This document shows, piece after piece, positions 33,693 to 44,109 of a stretch of 64,000 nucleotides of DNA. Source of the stretch: Nothophaeocryptopus gaeumannii. Lineage: Eukaryota > Ascomycota > Dothideomycetes > Mycosphaerellales > Mycosphaerellaceae. Location: the NCBI GenBank assembly GCA_031771865.1, contig JASISA010000001.1, positions 682,001 through 746,000 of the forward strand, read 5' to 3'. A program made the translations under genes and the position numbers. How positions within the stretch are numbered: the stretch's first letter is position 1; the number at the start of each line of letters is the position of its first letter. A model generated the notes under the pieces. That model made no database searches, had not been told where the DNA came from, and worked only from the letters and a program-made list of their open reading frames with translations.

Positions 33693-35643
33693 CTACACTC
33701 CACTATCAGTCTTCTTCCAGTAAGCATTCTCATAGTACGAGTTCCAAGCCGAGCACTGCTGATCAAAGCTCGTCTTATCTGGCAGAACCATTGTGCTGGG
33801 GCTCTCGAGGTACTGCAGACCCAGACCCTCACTGATGTGCCAAGCAATATGGCAATGCATGAGCCAAGCACCCGGGTTGTTAGACTGGAACGCAACGGCG
33901 AGCCATCCACTGCCGTAGATAGTGGCTGTGTCTCGGCGAGGCGGGTTCTTGAAGTTGAGCACCGCTGTGTTGGAGTCGTATTGGGATGTGCCTTGGCCGA
34001 GGACGAAGAAGTCATGGCCTGGGATCAGTGTCAGCGTTAAGCCCTGGTATAGTAGGCTCAGCGAGTATGTTCAACTTACCGTGAAGATGGATCGGATGTG
34101 GAATTTGAGGGATGCCATCCGCCTGCTGGATCAACCAGTAATTCCAAGAGCCCTCGGACATAGTCGGCACCACATTGAATTGCTCAGGGTAAGAGGTGTT
34201 GCCATCCATGACATATTCAATCGTCGGCTTTTGCCAGTCGACGACGATCGACTTGTTCAACGACCAGACGACAATCGCGCTGGTGTCAGGAACGACAACG
34301 GCCTGAGTAAGATTTACACCCAAGTCCTTAACCTGGGACTGGAATTCGCTCTCGGGAACTGGTTGGTTCCAGTAAGGAGTAAGCGGTCCGGGCTCAGCAC
34401 AATTAGTAGGCATAGTAAAAGCAGAGCTCTCTGGAGTACCAGCAGCAACAGTGGAGTACGTCCAGATTGCAAGAGCATAGAAGTTGTTCGAGCTGAGACA
34501 GGCTGTCGTGGTGTTGGCACGGAACCAGTAGTTCCCAGCAGTCTGGTTTGCATTGATCACGACATCATATCTCTGTCCGGGTCCAAATGTAAGCCACTCG
34601 GCGGAGAATGGTTGGATGGGGATGAAGTCGGCGGCCATCACTTCGAAAGGATGGTTGTCCAGGGAGACGGAAATGTAGTTGTCGACGGCGATATTGATCA
34701 AGCGGAGACGGTACTTCTTGCCGGACTTGATGGTGACCTGGCTGTATTTGCCGTTGCCGTTGGCATCCTTGTTGGTACCATTGATCAGTCTGCGTCGCTG
34801 TTAGCATATGTCGCACGTTTAGTGGTTTGAGAAAACCGACAATGTATCAGCGGGAGGTGGCGGGCCATGATTCCCGAGATTCACGCTTGTGATGGCATTG
34901 ATCTGAAATGCTGTCTGGTAATACCAGTCGTTTATGGGATAAACTCCCAAGTCTTCGTCGTAATTCGCAGAGGCGGGACCATCGAAGATCATTGTCCCAA
35001 CCGTGCCATCACCGTATTGCGATGAGTAATGCTACGAAACGTCAGCGAAGGCTCATGAGCGGGTCGGTCTGCTCTACGAACAGCATGATACCAGGAGGAT
35101 CCGAATTGGGTAACTGGAAAGGTGTATGTGCGAGTGTATCCAGGAGCGATTGGGCACTCGCTCAGGCCGTTCACACCATCCATTCCTGGAGTATTATACT
35201 GTCGGACTCCGTGCCAGTGGAAGCTTGTTCCATTGTCTTGCAAAGAGTTCTTGACAGTGATAGAGAGGGTATCTCCCCAGGCGGCTCGGATCGTTGGGCC
35301 AGGGTACTGTCCATTGATCAAGAAGCATATGCGCTCTCCATGTCCATCTGGGTTGCAAGTACCGTTAGTGATCTCTAAGTTGTATGTAACAGTGTTTCCG
35401 GTAGTCGGGAATTTCTGGTCAAAGTCTGTGGCGATACTGTATCCGTTCTTCCAGCAAGCGCGAGTATAAGGTCCGTTCGAGCCTGCAAGGAATCAGTGGT
35501 GAAAGAAAATCTGCTCGGCTGATATACGAACAAGGTGCATCTGCGGTAGCTCGAGATGACAATGGCGAAAGATCAGTGGGCAGCACAGCAGCAAATGAGT
35601 GGCAGGCAAGGCCCGTCAAGGCAAGAACTGGTTTTAACAGCAT
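33693..35643 (-). CDS. laccase (multicopper oxidase), secreted, 579 aa, five exons
   Basis: ATG 35641-35643. Introns at 35483-35531, 35032-35081, 34790-34840 and 34019-34079 all have GT-AG ends, and the spliced length is a multiple of three. A signal peptide (MLLKPVLALTGLACHSFAAV) is followed by three cupredoxin domains. Copper ligands are seen in F-H-W-H-G, S-S-W-Y-H-A-H-Y, H-P-I-H-L-H-G and HCHIAWHISEGL, where the last supplies the T1 Cys and the T3 His residues with a Leu axial position. The enzyme oxidises phenols (lignin-like compounds, melanin precursors) with O2 outside the cell. The serine usual after Y-H in motif 2 is Ala, a mild variant. All exons are open, so it is intact. Confidence 0.88.
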
Positions 35644-37184
35644 GGTTAGAAGCTCGAATTAAATGAAAAGCGAAGGTAGGAGGCAAAATGCCTGCCTGCA
35701 AAGAATGTGACACCGAAGGCAGAAGTGTTGTTGACGAGGCCAAGAAACTCAATGGAGGGAAAAGGTGGTACTTCAATGCGTCAAGGAAGGATGTCGAATG
35801 CCTCGTGGAAGACAGGATGTCGGCTCTAACGGCCCCTCGATAATGCGTAGACGAATAAGAGCTTGCCGCGTCCGTTCTTGGAAAGTAGAAGTAGGAATAG
35901 GCAACGAAGGATCTCAGGATTTTACATCAGGACTGCAACGAGTCAGATCCTAAGATCGCGTGGGAGACAAGGAATCAGTGCCTTTCTGGACCATGTTCCA
36001 ATGATGACATTGCCTATGGCCGAGTGATGGTTGAAATTCGTGCCATGGTCTGCTTCACGTTTCCGGTCGGTTCGGTCTTTGAAGGCGGCGCCCTATGGTA
36101 AGGCTTCGAAGGGTCAATCCGGACGTCTCGCCGTGAACGAGAAGTCCAAGGAGATGTTGGAGATCTGCACGCCTCTCGTATTCTGCAGGATTTCAAGCTC
36201 CAGGCTAAGGAGCCAAGCATTGTGACAAGCTTTGATAAGGTCACAATGGGTGTTTCTGTAGACGTCAGCGCTTACGATACATCTACAAGAATAGACGTTG
36301 CGTCGTGCCTCAATACAAATGGAATGTCCTGGTCTCCGCGAGAGCAAAATGTTTCAAGATACCATGGTATCTCCTTCGCGAGGTCAAAGCCTCGAATGAC
36401 ACCCGCAAGACAAGTCAAAACAGAGTAGCAGAGAGTGATGTTGGCATTGTTTGGTTGTGGGGCCAAAGCGTCGATCCGAATTCAGGAGCCGAACGTCAGC
36501 GGCACGAGGCCGAGTGTTCCGACCTCCTGCATCTTCTCATCCTTCCTGTCCCGTTCTAGATACGAGCGCGCGCGTAGTTCGTCTCGCGTTGCAAATGCCT
36601 CGAGAGCCTCACATTCAAGCGCTTACCACTGCAGAACATTGCTGGTTTTTCTCACAATCCACTCCACAGTGCTCTCCTCCCTCCTCTCAGCATTCAACCG
36701 CGCTCCATAACTCACGGAGATCAAGCGTCGGACAGTCGTACCCAATGCCTGAAGTACGGCCGCCAGTCGTGCGGCCGCTTTCTACTGGTATAAAATCACG
36801 ATTGCAGGCGACAACTCCGACCAAGCATTCCATGATCACTCATGCTATATTCGAAAAGAGATCCCAGATATACTATATCGTTATTGAGATGACTGAGCCG
36901 GTAATGATGGATAAAGACGACTTTCGAGCGTTGCCTTCGTCTCTCCATCGCGGTATGGACGCGGTGTCGTCGTCGGGATGGAGCGAGGCATAATGTCAAT
37001 GTGTTAGTGACAGTGAATGTTCGACCCACGACGCATCCGCGGTATAACCCACTTCGAGGCGAGTTCTTCTCTCTCTCTCTCTCTCTCCTTTCTTGCATTC
37101 TCAAATCACGCTTAGAAGAGAGACGAGAATATATAACGGAAAGCATACCAGAAGATAGATTGGAAAGACGACCAGAGCATACTC
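35644..37184. other. no confident gene
   Basis: About 1.5 kb of upstream and intergenic DNA. A plus-strand frame of 180 codons at 36,451-36,993 has no recognisable domain and uses no good start. A (TC)n tract lies at 37,066-37,088. Confidence 0.4.
37066..37088. repeat. (TC)n microsatellite
   Basis: Uninterrupted dinucleotide run, about 11 units, in the 5' region of the first RBR paralogue. Confidence 0.85.
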
Positions 37185-37575
37185 GTGAAGATCATCCAGA
37201 AGAGGGACACGAAAACGCCCAAAGTCAAGCAGGGCACTCGCTCATCGAAGCGGAAGCAGCCTTACGGTCGACCAGCTCCACCACCGCGGTTTGACTGTGT
37301 CGCCTGTACCGAGAACCTGCACGGACCGTCCGCAGCCAAGATCCACGGCCATGAGATTTGCCAGGAGTGTTTAGACAGTGAAGGTGGCCTTCGAGACCAG
37401 TTCAAGCAGCACCTAAGAACGAAGTATTTCTGGTTGCCTAGGCTGGTCAAAAAGTCAGCATCAAGAATGTCAAGCACTAGTTCCCAAAGCAATTCGTGGA
37501 GCACTATAGAGAGCGCATGAGAGAGTACGCTGTTCTCCCAGATCAGCGACTCTATTGTTCCACAAAGCGTTATCA
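37185..37575 (+). pseudogene. RBR/IBR-type zinc-finger protein, paralogue 1, truncated
   Basis: The frame reads RFDCVACTENLHGPSAAKIH, then E-I-C-Q-E-C-L and GGLRDQFKQHL, matching the first zinc-binding module of the intact paralogue at 40,805. It then loses the frame near 37,455 (a run of A). In the shifted frame a TAG interrupts, followed by KQFVEHYRERMREYAVLPDQ and R-L-Y-C-S, matching the linker before the IBR domain. The IBR and RING2 modules are missing, and homology ends about 330 bp before the hAT element. No good ATG is found. It is a dead copy. Confidence 0.7.
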
Positions 37576-37893
37576 TTTGTTATCATATTGTTACCATCGA
37601 ACGCTCGGGAAGAATTCCGCTTCGGATACGCTGAAGCCTGCTGGAATGTGTCATTGGACGAGTAATTCCTCGCCGCAGACTCCACTGTCTCCGAATGGCG
37701 GCAATGAAACAGCACACTTCGAGTCTCTAAGATAAACTGATGCACGAGGAATAGTGCAGCACGCAAAGCCGTGCCCGTGGTCATCGTCTCACAGCTGCTG
37801 TCTTAATCTGGGCTCCATGTCTGGCAGCGCCGGAAATCATCTTGCAAGACATCTGCGCGCTTCGATCAACCTGTCGTAGAACGGACTCGTTTG

Positions 37894-37901
37894 CAACGAC
37901 C
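37894..37901. repeat. 8-bp target-site duplication, left (caacgacc)
   Basis: Identical to 39275-39282 on the other side of the hAT element. Eight base pairs is the duplication length made by hAT transposases. Confidence 0.9.
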
Positions 37902-39274
37902 CAGGGGTCTTGTTGGTCCGGTATAGATGGTAGAACCTGGTTATTGGTAACCAATAGTATAGTCAGTAGGGCAATCACATGCTTACCGGTCAATATGGTA
38001 GCTGGTGAGTAAATGCTACCGGTAACCATGGTTACCAACTTCCTATCTCGGTATCCATTGCGCAGCCAGTCGGCATACTCGCCGGCGCCAAGGGCGGTAC
38101 GCGTATGGGAAAAATCGACGCGTTTTCGCCGTGAATGTATCCAATCTTCCCATCTCTTTACCAATATCTCATACTGTCGTATCTCGCCATGCCCAGCGTG
38201 TTGTCGTGGCTAGGTGTTGGTAGCTCTGAAGCTACTATCGTCTTATGCGAACAGAACCCCAATTACTGCGCCTCTTCTCATCCGGATACCTTCGAGCTTA
38301 GAGAGACCGAGTATGCGCGCCTCAAGAAGCATCAACAAGGTGTTGGTGAGGATCGAAAGACATGGAGTCCAGCCTGGCAGTTTGGCGAAGCGCTGCTGCG
38401 TTCGGATAACGTGCGGGTATACTACTGCTATCTCTGCGAAAAAGAAGGCCGGCATCAGCAGTTGAACGTCTTGAATGGAACTCGAGGCGCTCTACATCAC
38501 CTGTCTCAACACCACAGCATTAATAGCAAGGGCGAGAAAGTCGTGAAGTCCAGCGGCAGTCAGCAAACGATCGAAAGCTCCATAATATCATCCGCTATAT
38601 TCGGTCGTCGCCACAGAGGTTGGAGGCGTTTGCTGCAATCAAGATGGGTGGAAAATGGTCGAAATACAATGTGCTTAAGGTAAGTAAGTTCAGAAGCTCG
38701 AAAGTTGAGGATCGTGCACCCCGCGCTCAGCGGACTCCGGTCCACTGTGTCCAGAGTGTTTGGTTGGCTAACCCGCGCGCGTTAAACACGGCGCTGGCGG
38801 CGACTAAGCCAAATCAAGTGTCGCTCTTTCGATGACGATTTCTATACCGCAAGGCACCTCCGAGCTTCACATGCTAATTCTACAACTTCAGCTTGTTCTC
38901 AACAACGCCACGCGCTGGAACTCCTTCTTTACATGATTCAACGAGCCAAGGACGTCGAGAAGCGTGTATGTGTCTACGAGACTGGTGGGGACCCCGCAGC
39001 CTAAACACAAGGATAAAGAGGGCATACTGCTGGCTGCGTTTGACGAGGAAGATAAGATAGTTGAGGACTTCAAGACGGCTGAGGACCTGCTGATAAATGA
39101 GGATATTGCTGATGTCGTGAACAACAACCAGGGCGACGACGAGGTCGAATAGATGGCTATATTCACCTACAATAAGTCGGTAACCAACGGTATAGATGGT
39201 ATGATCACATGCTAAACTTGGTCAGTATGGTAGGAGGCCTTATTACCATACCTACCGGACCAACAAGACCCCTG
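37902..39274 (+). mobile_element. non-autonomous hAT DNA transposon, 1373 bp, intact ends
   Basis: The left end begins CAGGGGTCTTGTTGGTCC, and the reverse complement of the right end begins with the same bases. The first 22 positions are identical and similarity continues to about 31. CAGGG-type ends plus an 8-bp duplication (caacgacc) define a hAT element. Inside, the plus strand encodes a BED-like zinc finger (Y-C-Y-L-C-E-K, then GTRGALHHLSQHH; about 38,400-38,525) and a degenerate N-A-T-R-W-N-S-F-F transposase block (about 38,900), with most of the transposase deleted. Subterminal copies of ggtaacc and accggt resemble transposase binding sites. It would need a transposase supplied in trans. 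Confidence 0.88.
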
Positions 39275-39282
39275 CAACGACC
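39275..39282. repeat. 8-bp target-site duplication, right (caacgacc)
   Basis: Matches 37894-37901 exactly. Confidence 0.9.
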
Positions 39283-39623
39283 AGTTTCCCGGCCATATTC
39301 TCTTACCTGCCATCCTATACCTAACAGAAGTTTCCCAGGGATATGACTCCTTTGTGGAGGTAGCCCGTCCGAGCGTACTGGACAAAGCCATATACTAAAG
39401 ACAAGGGCCGTGTCTCGAGGATTGCGATTATTCCGCCTTTGTGGGCACAATGCTACCCTCCGCGAGTGAACGAGGCACAACGGCGCTGTGTCGGGTGTCG
39501 ATGAAGTTGGATTCCCCCAAATCCAACGTATTTAAAGCATAATCTGCCCTTCAGAGTCAGTTCGGGTTCTCTCTCCTTCCTCCCTCACTCCAAACATTCA
39601 ACAGCAAAGAAAAGCTCACCAAA
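39283..39623 (+). promoter_or_regulatory. promoter region of RBR paralogue 2
   Basis: A TATA-like tatttaaag lies at about 39,529, followed by a CT-rich tract (ctctctccttcctccctcac) and an A-rich leader (caccaaaATG) at 39,624. This is the usual layout of an ascomycete core promoter. Confidence 0.4.
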
Positions 39624-40465
39624 ATGTCTGAAGGATTCGAACGACCTGACCGCGCGCTCCAGCGCGATGAGCCACACAAACAACCCACGCCATCACACTA
39701 CCACTGTGTGATTTGCTTGATCAGCCACGAGGGACCACCAGCAGCGACTTCCAGGGCAACAACATGTGCCGGCCCTGTTTCCTCCGAGGTATCAGACCTC
39801 AGTTTGAACAGCACCTAAAGAGCGAATTCGCTCCGGTCATTTGGGATGGTCACGAAGTCAACATCACGGACATCGCAAATCTCTTTTCGCCCGATTTCGT
39901 ACAGCGCTATCAGCAACAAATGAGGGAGTACAAGACTCCCGCAGAAGAGCGCCTTTACTGCGCTACTCGTGGTTGCAGTAGTCTCCTCGGTGTCAAGACT
40001 GATGCTCAGGCGCAATCCAGCGTTGAGTGCCGAGAGTGCTCTGCTTCGACGTGCACTCACTGCAGTGAGTTCACATGATCAGAACAGAGCGGTCATAATT
40101 GCGACGACAAAAAGCCAGAGGCATACCCAATGGAAGGGCAGGAGCGCGGCAAGGACTACCAGAAATGCCCCAAATGTTCAGCTTACGTCTCCCTTCATGA
40201 GGGCTGCAACCACATGACTTGTCCAGTACACACCTGCACAGCACAGTTTTGTTGGCTGTGTGGACAGGAGGTATCACCCAAAAATGGCAAGGGACATTGG
40301 AGTTATGGCAAGCCTTGCCCGCGATTCGGTCGACCTAGAACGGGCCATCCAGTCTGGGATGAATCTGATGATGAAGTTGACGATGATCCTGGCAATGAAC
40401 AAGATGCTGCCGTGGATGAAGCGGACTTTGCCGCACGCGCGGCGCATGTTGCCGCCATGCCATGA
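39624..40465 (+). pseudogene. RBR/IBR-type zinc-finger protein, paralogue 2, one frameshift and one stop
   Basis: From ATG 39624 (MSEGFERPDRALQRD) the frame reaches H-C-V-I-C-L. It shifts by one base at about 39,722 and continues as DQPRG...NNMCRPCFLRGIRPQFEQHL. The IBR part (RLYCATRGCSSLLG, C-R-E-C, C-T-H-C) is interrupted by TGA at about 40,076. It then continues in frame into [23 protein letters not shown], the RING2 core EGCNHMTC and F-C-W-L-C-G. The tail is acidic and lacks the membrane segments of paralogue 3. The RING2 cysteine used for ubiquitin transfer (G-C-N-H-M) is still encoded. Two lesions make a functional product unlikely. Confidence 0.75.
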
Positions 40466-40804
40466 GCTTGCTGAAGCGAGAAAAGGCAGTGAAAATCTCT
40501 CCTGAACTGACTCTGTACAGGCTGTGGACAAAGCTTTAGAGCGTGCGGACAAAATGACGTTCCCAATACAATGTTTTATTCGTGAGTGAATAGAGCCTTG
40601 TGAACAGGAACGCCAACACATAACGCCTCGGGGCATGAGCCAAAACTGGCCAACGGCACATCTGCTCTTCCTCCCTCTTCTCCTCACAAGCCTCAGTCGG
40701 ACTCTTATCAAATCTCCAGATCAATACTGATATCAAGACCAGATTCATGAGCAACATTACCATCTTCAAGGAAGCAAGTCGATTTTGGTCAAGAATTCTC
40801 AGCA

Positions 40805-41821
40805 ATGCCTCGATACGCCGTGCCGCCTCCATGGGCCATCAAAGTCCAGTTCGCATGCTGCTGCTGTCTCGAGGACAAGCGCGACCATCCAGCAATCGTC
40901 ATTCAACGCGATGCAGTCTGTAAAGAGTGCTTCAACGGAGATGGAGGCCTCCAAGAGCAGTTCGTCAACCATCTCAAGAATGAGAGTGCTCCAGTGATGT
41001 GGGCTGGCCAGACTGTGGACATCCGCTTGGCTCGACGCCAATTCACCAAAGGATTCGCTGAACGGTACCTGGCTCGCATGTCAGAGTATGCCGTCCTCCC
41101 GAAGGATCGTTTATACTGCGGAACTCGAGGGCCAGCCAGCTGCGAGAAGTTCCTAGGTCAGAAGACGGTTTACCAAGCCACCACGGAGTGCTCATCGTGT
41201 GATCAATACACCTGTACGCGATGCTCAAAACACGTTGATCGTGGCAACAGCAGTCACGTCTGCACCATCTCAGCCAAGAACCCAGCTCAAGATGCCTTCA
41301 AGGGGCTCGAGAAAGGCAAGGACTGGCAGACTTGTCCGCGATGTGCCACGATCTACGAGCTGAAGGAGGCATGCAATCACCTCATTTGCACTGTCTGCAA
41401 TAGCCACTTTTGCTACCTTTGCGGTTTGAAAGCGAAGCCCGGTGACGGCACTCACCATTGGACTTCGAGTGGTGGGCAGGCAAAGTGCCCTCTCTACGGT
41501 CAGCCTGGACCTGTGGCTCCTCAAGCCGTCCACATGCAACGTCCAGCACCTCAACCTCGCATTCGGCGTATTCCAGACATTCAGGCCATGTTTGAACGTA
41601 TGCCTATCTGGATGCGGTTCGGCCTCGCGGTCATTGGGGTGAGGGTCATCATGGACCTTCTTGTCGCCATGGCGATCCGGTTGAGCCCCCGTCTCGGCCC
41701 ACAGCGGGCGAATTTCGCTGCATTCTTGATCATGGCCTTGCTGTGCCTGCTAATGGGCTTCATCCTTGGTGTCGTCGTTTCTACTGCTGCAGACGTTTGG
41801 CGCATAATGGCTCCGATGTAG
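40805..41821 (+). CDS. membrane-anchored RBR (RING-IBR-RING) E3 ubiquitin ligase-like protein, 338 aa, intact
   Basis: ATG 40805, a single exon. Residues 18-42 hold a short RING1-like module (C-C-C-C-L ... C-K-E-C). Residues 105-153 form an IBR with Cys 105, 113, 129, 132, 137, 140 and 153. Residues 177-218 form RING2 (CPRC...KEACNHLICTVC...FCYLC). In RBR ligases such as Parkin and HOIP the cysteine of G-C-x-H accepts ubiquitin from E2, and the equivalent here is Cys190. Residues 271-291 and 303-325 are hydrophobic, so two membrane helices anchor the C-terminus as in RNF144/RNF19 ligases. RING1 is shorter than the standard C3HC4, so E2 binding may differ. Broken paralogues lie just upstream. 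Confidence 0.75.
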   Translation: MPRYAVPPPWAIKVQFACCCCLEDKRDHPAIVIQRDAVCKECFNGDGGLQEQFVNHLKNESAPVMWAGQTVDIRLARRQFTKGFAERYLARMSEYAVLPKDRLYCGTRGPASCEKFLGQKTVYQATTECSSCDQYTCTRCSKHVDRGNSSHVCTISAKNPAQDAFKGLEKGKDWQTCPRCATIYELKEACNHLICTVCNSHFCYLCGLKAKPGDGTHHWTSSGGQAKCPLYGQPGPVAPQAVHMQRPAPQPRIRRIPDIQAMFERMPIWMRFGLAVIGVRVIMDLLVAMAIRLSPRLGPQRANFAAFLIMALLCLLMGFILGVVVSTAADVWRIMAPM

Positions 41822-42477
41822 AATGGAACGCAGTCTTGCTGGTTGGAGATGATTGGAACGTGCCAATTAAACTTTCGCTCGAGTTTCTTGGCAGACAGGG
41901 ATCATCAAAGTCTCAGCACATCGACTCGCTCTCTACGACTCCGACCTCTCCTTTGGTTGGGGGCAATACCAGACCTCTTCGTTCCCGGCAGTAGAACGCT
42001 GGGTTTGAGATTCCATTTTGCTCGCCATGCAATGAGGGCTGGTGGAGAATGTCCTCAATGCTGACAAGAGCCGGCGAGTTCGCCGCTGCCACAGGTTCGC
42101 TCCTGCAGTGCCTCAAGAGGCGTAGGAATCGCTTCGTCGTAGAGGTGGAGGTATTCGTAAGAATCGCGAAGTCGTGATATTGGTAGAGGTGCCCGTGCCG
42201 ATATCGTGTCGTCGTTGCGTGTCGAAAGGCGCCTGTAAACCTCCTTTCCACCTCCTTAGGCTAATTTGATTTCTTGTTGTTCCCGCTATGCTTGCGCTAC
42301 CATGTGTGTGTTTGAGATCTCTTGGCTCTGCCAACTGCTGAGCAGTGACAGGTTCGTAGCCGGCACCGCGTACAGGTGGACCTCGTCGCCGACCATCCTA
42401 CCACCTTCTTACATAGTATCTTATGGATTTATCTATGCTCTCACTTACCGTTCAACAGCACGCCTGAGCGAGGTGAA
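41822..42477. other. no confident gene
   Basis: Short frames only; the stretch lies between the intact RBR gene and the zinc-finger frame. Confidence 0.4.
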
Positions 42478-43266
42478 ATGAACTTAGCACATGGTTCAAA
42501 AGAGCAGCAACAACAGCAGTCAAAAGGACATGGAAAGGCATCTAGCACAGGCTCTCAGAAGAGCAGCGCTCGACGAGATTATACTACAAGCGAGATCCTC
42601 ACGGCGCCGAAGGTCGTGCCTGGAATGCTCTGGTCTCTTACTACTCACGATCCAAAGACATACCACTGGAAGTGCGGTGCCTGCAACAATTTCAAGCAGA
42701 CTCACAAGAGTACTGATCGTATTGCGAGGCATATGGTGAACTGTGACGCTGTGAGCCATCTAATGAAAGCGAAGCTAAAGGACCAACTCAAAGATAAGAA
42801 CAGAGAGAGGAACAACAACAAAAAGAAGAACAAAAAGGTGAAGAAGAAGCAACAAGGCTCCTCGAGTTCTGAGAGTGATGATAAGGACTGCGCATGCAAG
42901 TGCTGCGACCACGACACGAACGAGGACATAGATACAGATGAGTTAGACGAGAAGTGGCTTAATGTCCTTCTCCTAGCGCGCCACTACTCCGTGTACGAGA
43001 AGCAGGGCCAGTCGCACCGCTATCCCTCCTGTCACCTTGATCTTGCAGCTTCTCGCTTCACCTCGCGCACTGCCGCTCTGAACGACGCTAACGCGTCTGG
43101 TGACAACGCGAGGTCTAGTGTGACTGTCAACGCCAGCATAGGCGATCTGTTACGCTTTGGCCTCTTAGCCGCCTTCTCAGCTGCCTGCCTTGCTATCTCG
43201 TTGTATTGCAGCTCTTGTAAGTCGGCTTCGAGCCGTGCAATCCGCTCGTGTGCTGTCTTTAATTGA
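42478..43266 (+). CDS. BED-like zinc-finger protein, probably transposon-derived
   Basis: ATG 42478 opens a 262-codon frame: a Gln-rich start, then PKTYHWKCGACNNF followed by S-T-D-R-I-A-R-H and M-V-N-C. This is a C-x2-C...H...C finger with the aromatic lead-in and R-I-x-x-H of BED fingers used by hAT transposases. A strongly basic Lys run, a Ser/Asp patch and a C-A-C-K-C-C cluster follow. The last third overlaps a convincing minus-strand coiled-coil frame, so the true C-terminus may be near 42,970. Function: DNA binding is inferred from the finger only. Confidence 0.45.
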   Translation: MNLAHGSKEQQQQQSKGHGKASSTGSQKSSARRDYTTSEILTAPKVVPGMLWSLTTHDPKTYHWKCGACNNFKQTHKSTDRIARHMVNCDAVSHLMKAKLKDQLKDKNRERNNNKKKNKKVKKKQQGSSSSESDDKDCACKCCDHDTNEDIDTDELDEKWLNVLLLARHYSVYEKQGQSHRYPSCHLDLAASRFTSRTAALNDANASGDNARSSVTVNASIGDLLRFGLLAAFSAACLAISLYCSSCKSASSRAIRSCAVFN

Positions 43267-43277
43267 TAGTGCAGCAT
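43032..43277 (-). CDS. coiled-coil protein fragment, transposon-associated
   Basis: From ATG 43275-43277 the frame reads MLHYQLKTAHERIARLEADL followed by QELQYNEIARQAAEKAAKR, a clear heptad pattern, then a basic and an Ala/Leu-rich part ending at 43,032. The frame is open further upstream (E-C-G-L-C-A-V-T-K-R-E). It is convergent with the BED-like finger frame and overlaps its end. I do not know the family. Confidence 0.35.
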   Translation of the reverse strand: MLHYQLKTAHERIARLEADLQELQYNEIARQAAEKAAKRPKRNRSPMLALTVTLDLALSPDALASFRAAVREVKREAARSR

Positions 43278-44109
43278 TGCCTTCTGCTCGTTCGCTTCAC
43301 GTTTGGTAACTGCGCATAGCCCACACTCCTTCTCGAGGTATCGCCAGTGTGCTCGAGTGTGTGGATTGTGTAGATGATCGTGCAATTGGTTATAGAGCAC
43401 CTGCGAGGATTAGCCGTTGTTCACTTAATCTGACAAATGCAACTAAACCTCGAGTACTCGCTTATCCGCTATCACTGCTATAGCGCAGCAACACGACAAG
43501 CCTATATGCGATGGAATAGAGGCATGGGGCCTCCACGAAGGTCACCGTCGCTCAAAACCATGCTGTGCTTGGCGCAATGCTCATTTCCATGGGTTCCAGG
43601 AAACGCCGGAAACGGAAAATCCTGTTTTCACGTGATTTCCAGGAAATCCAGATCACTACCTCCAAGCGACAGACCGGATCTTTCAGCCCTGCCTGCGCAC
43701 TCATCGGAGGCATTCAGCAATCAAGAGCATGGACGAGTCAAGCTGTGCCAACAATCACTATAAAGGTGCGGTTTGCGCTAGCAAATGCGCAAAGCCAGAC
43801 ATCCTTTGAGACAGGTAAAACACCTGCAGGCACAGACACGGCTGTATGCGCATGCATATGCACAAACAACAACGACAATGTCTCTGTTATGCCGAGACAA
43901 GGTATGCAGCGGCCATATGCTCCAGCATATAGGCCTCCTTCCATCCTGTCTATCTCCTACTTCATCAAAAACGCCAATCAGCTCAAACTCACCCAACTTA
44001 CTTACCAACAGCAATCCTTTTCTTCTTCCTTTTTTAGTAATATCCACATCACCTTTTGATACGCTTTTTCATCTCCAACTCTCCGAGGCGAAAACACCTA
44101 TCTACCAAA
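43278..44109. other. no confident gene
   Basis: Several medium frames in all phases, none with a domain. The last ~150 bases before 44,110 are CT-rich and may be a promoter. Confidence 0.35.

Noticed and set aside
36451..36993. 180-codon plus-strand frame
   Set aside because: Low-information Ser/Arg composition, competing frames of similar length, no motif.
40060..40085. GTGAGT...CAG as an intron removing the TGA in RBR paralogue 2
   Set aside because: The interval would be only 18 bp, far below fungal intron size.
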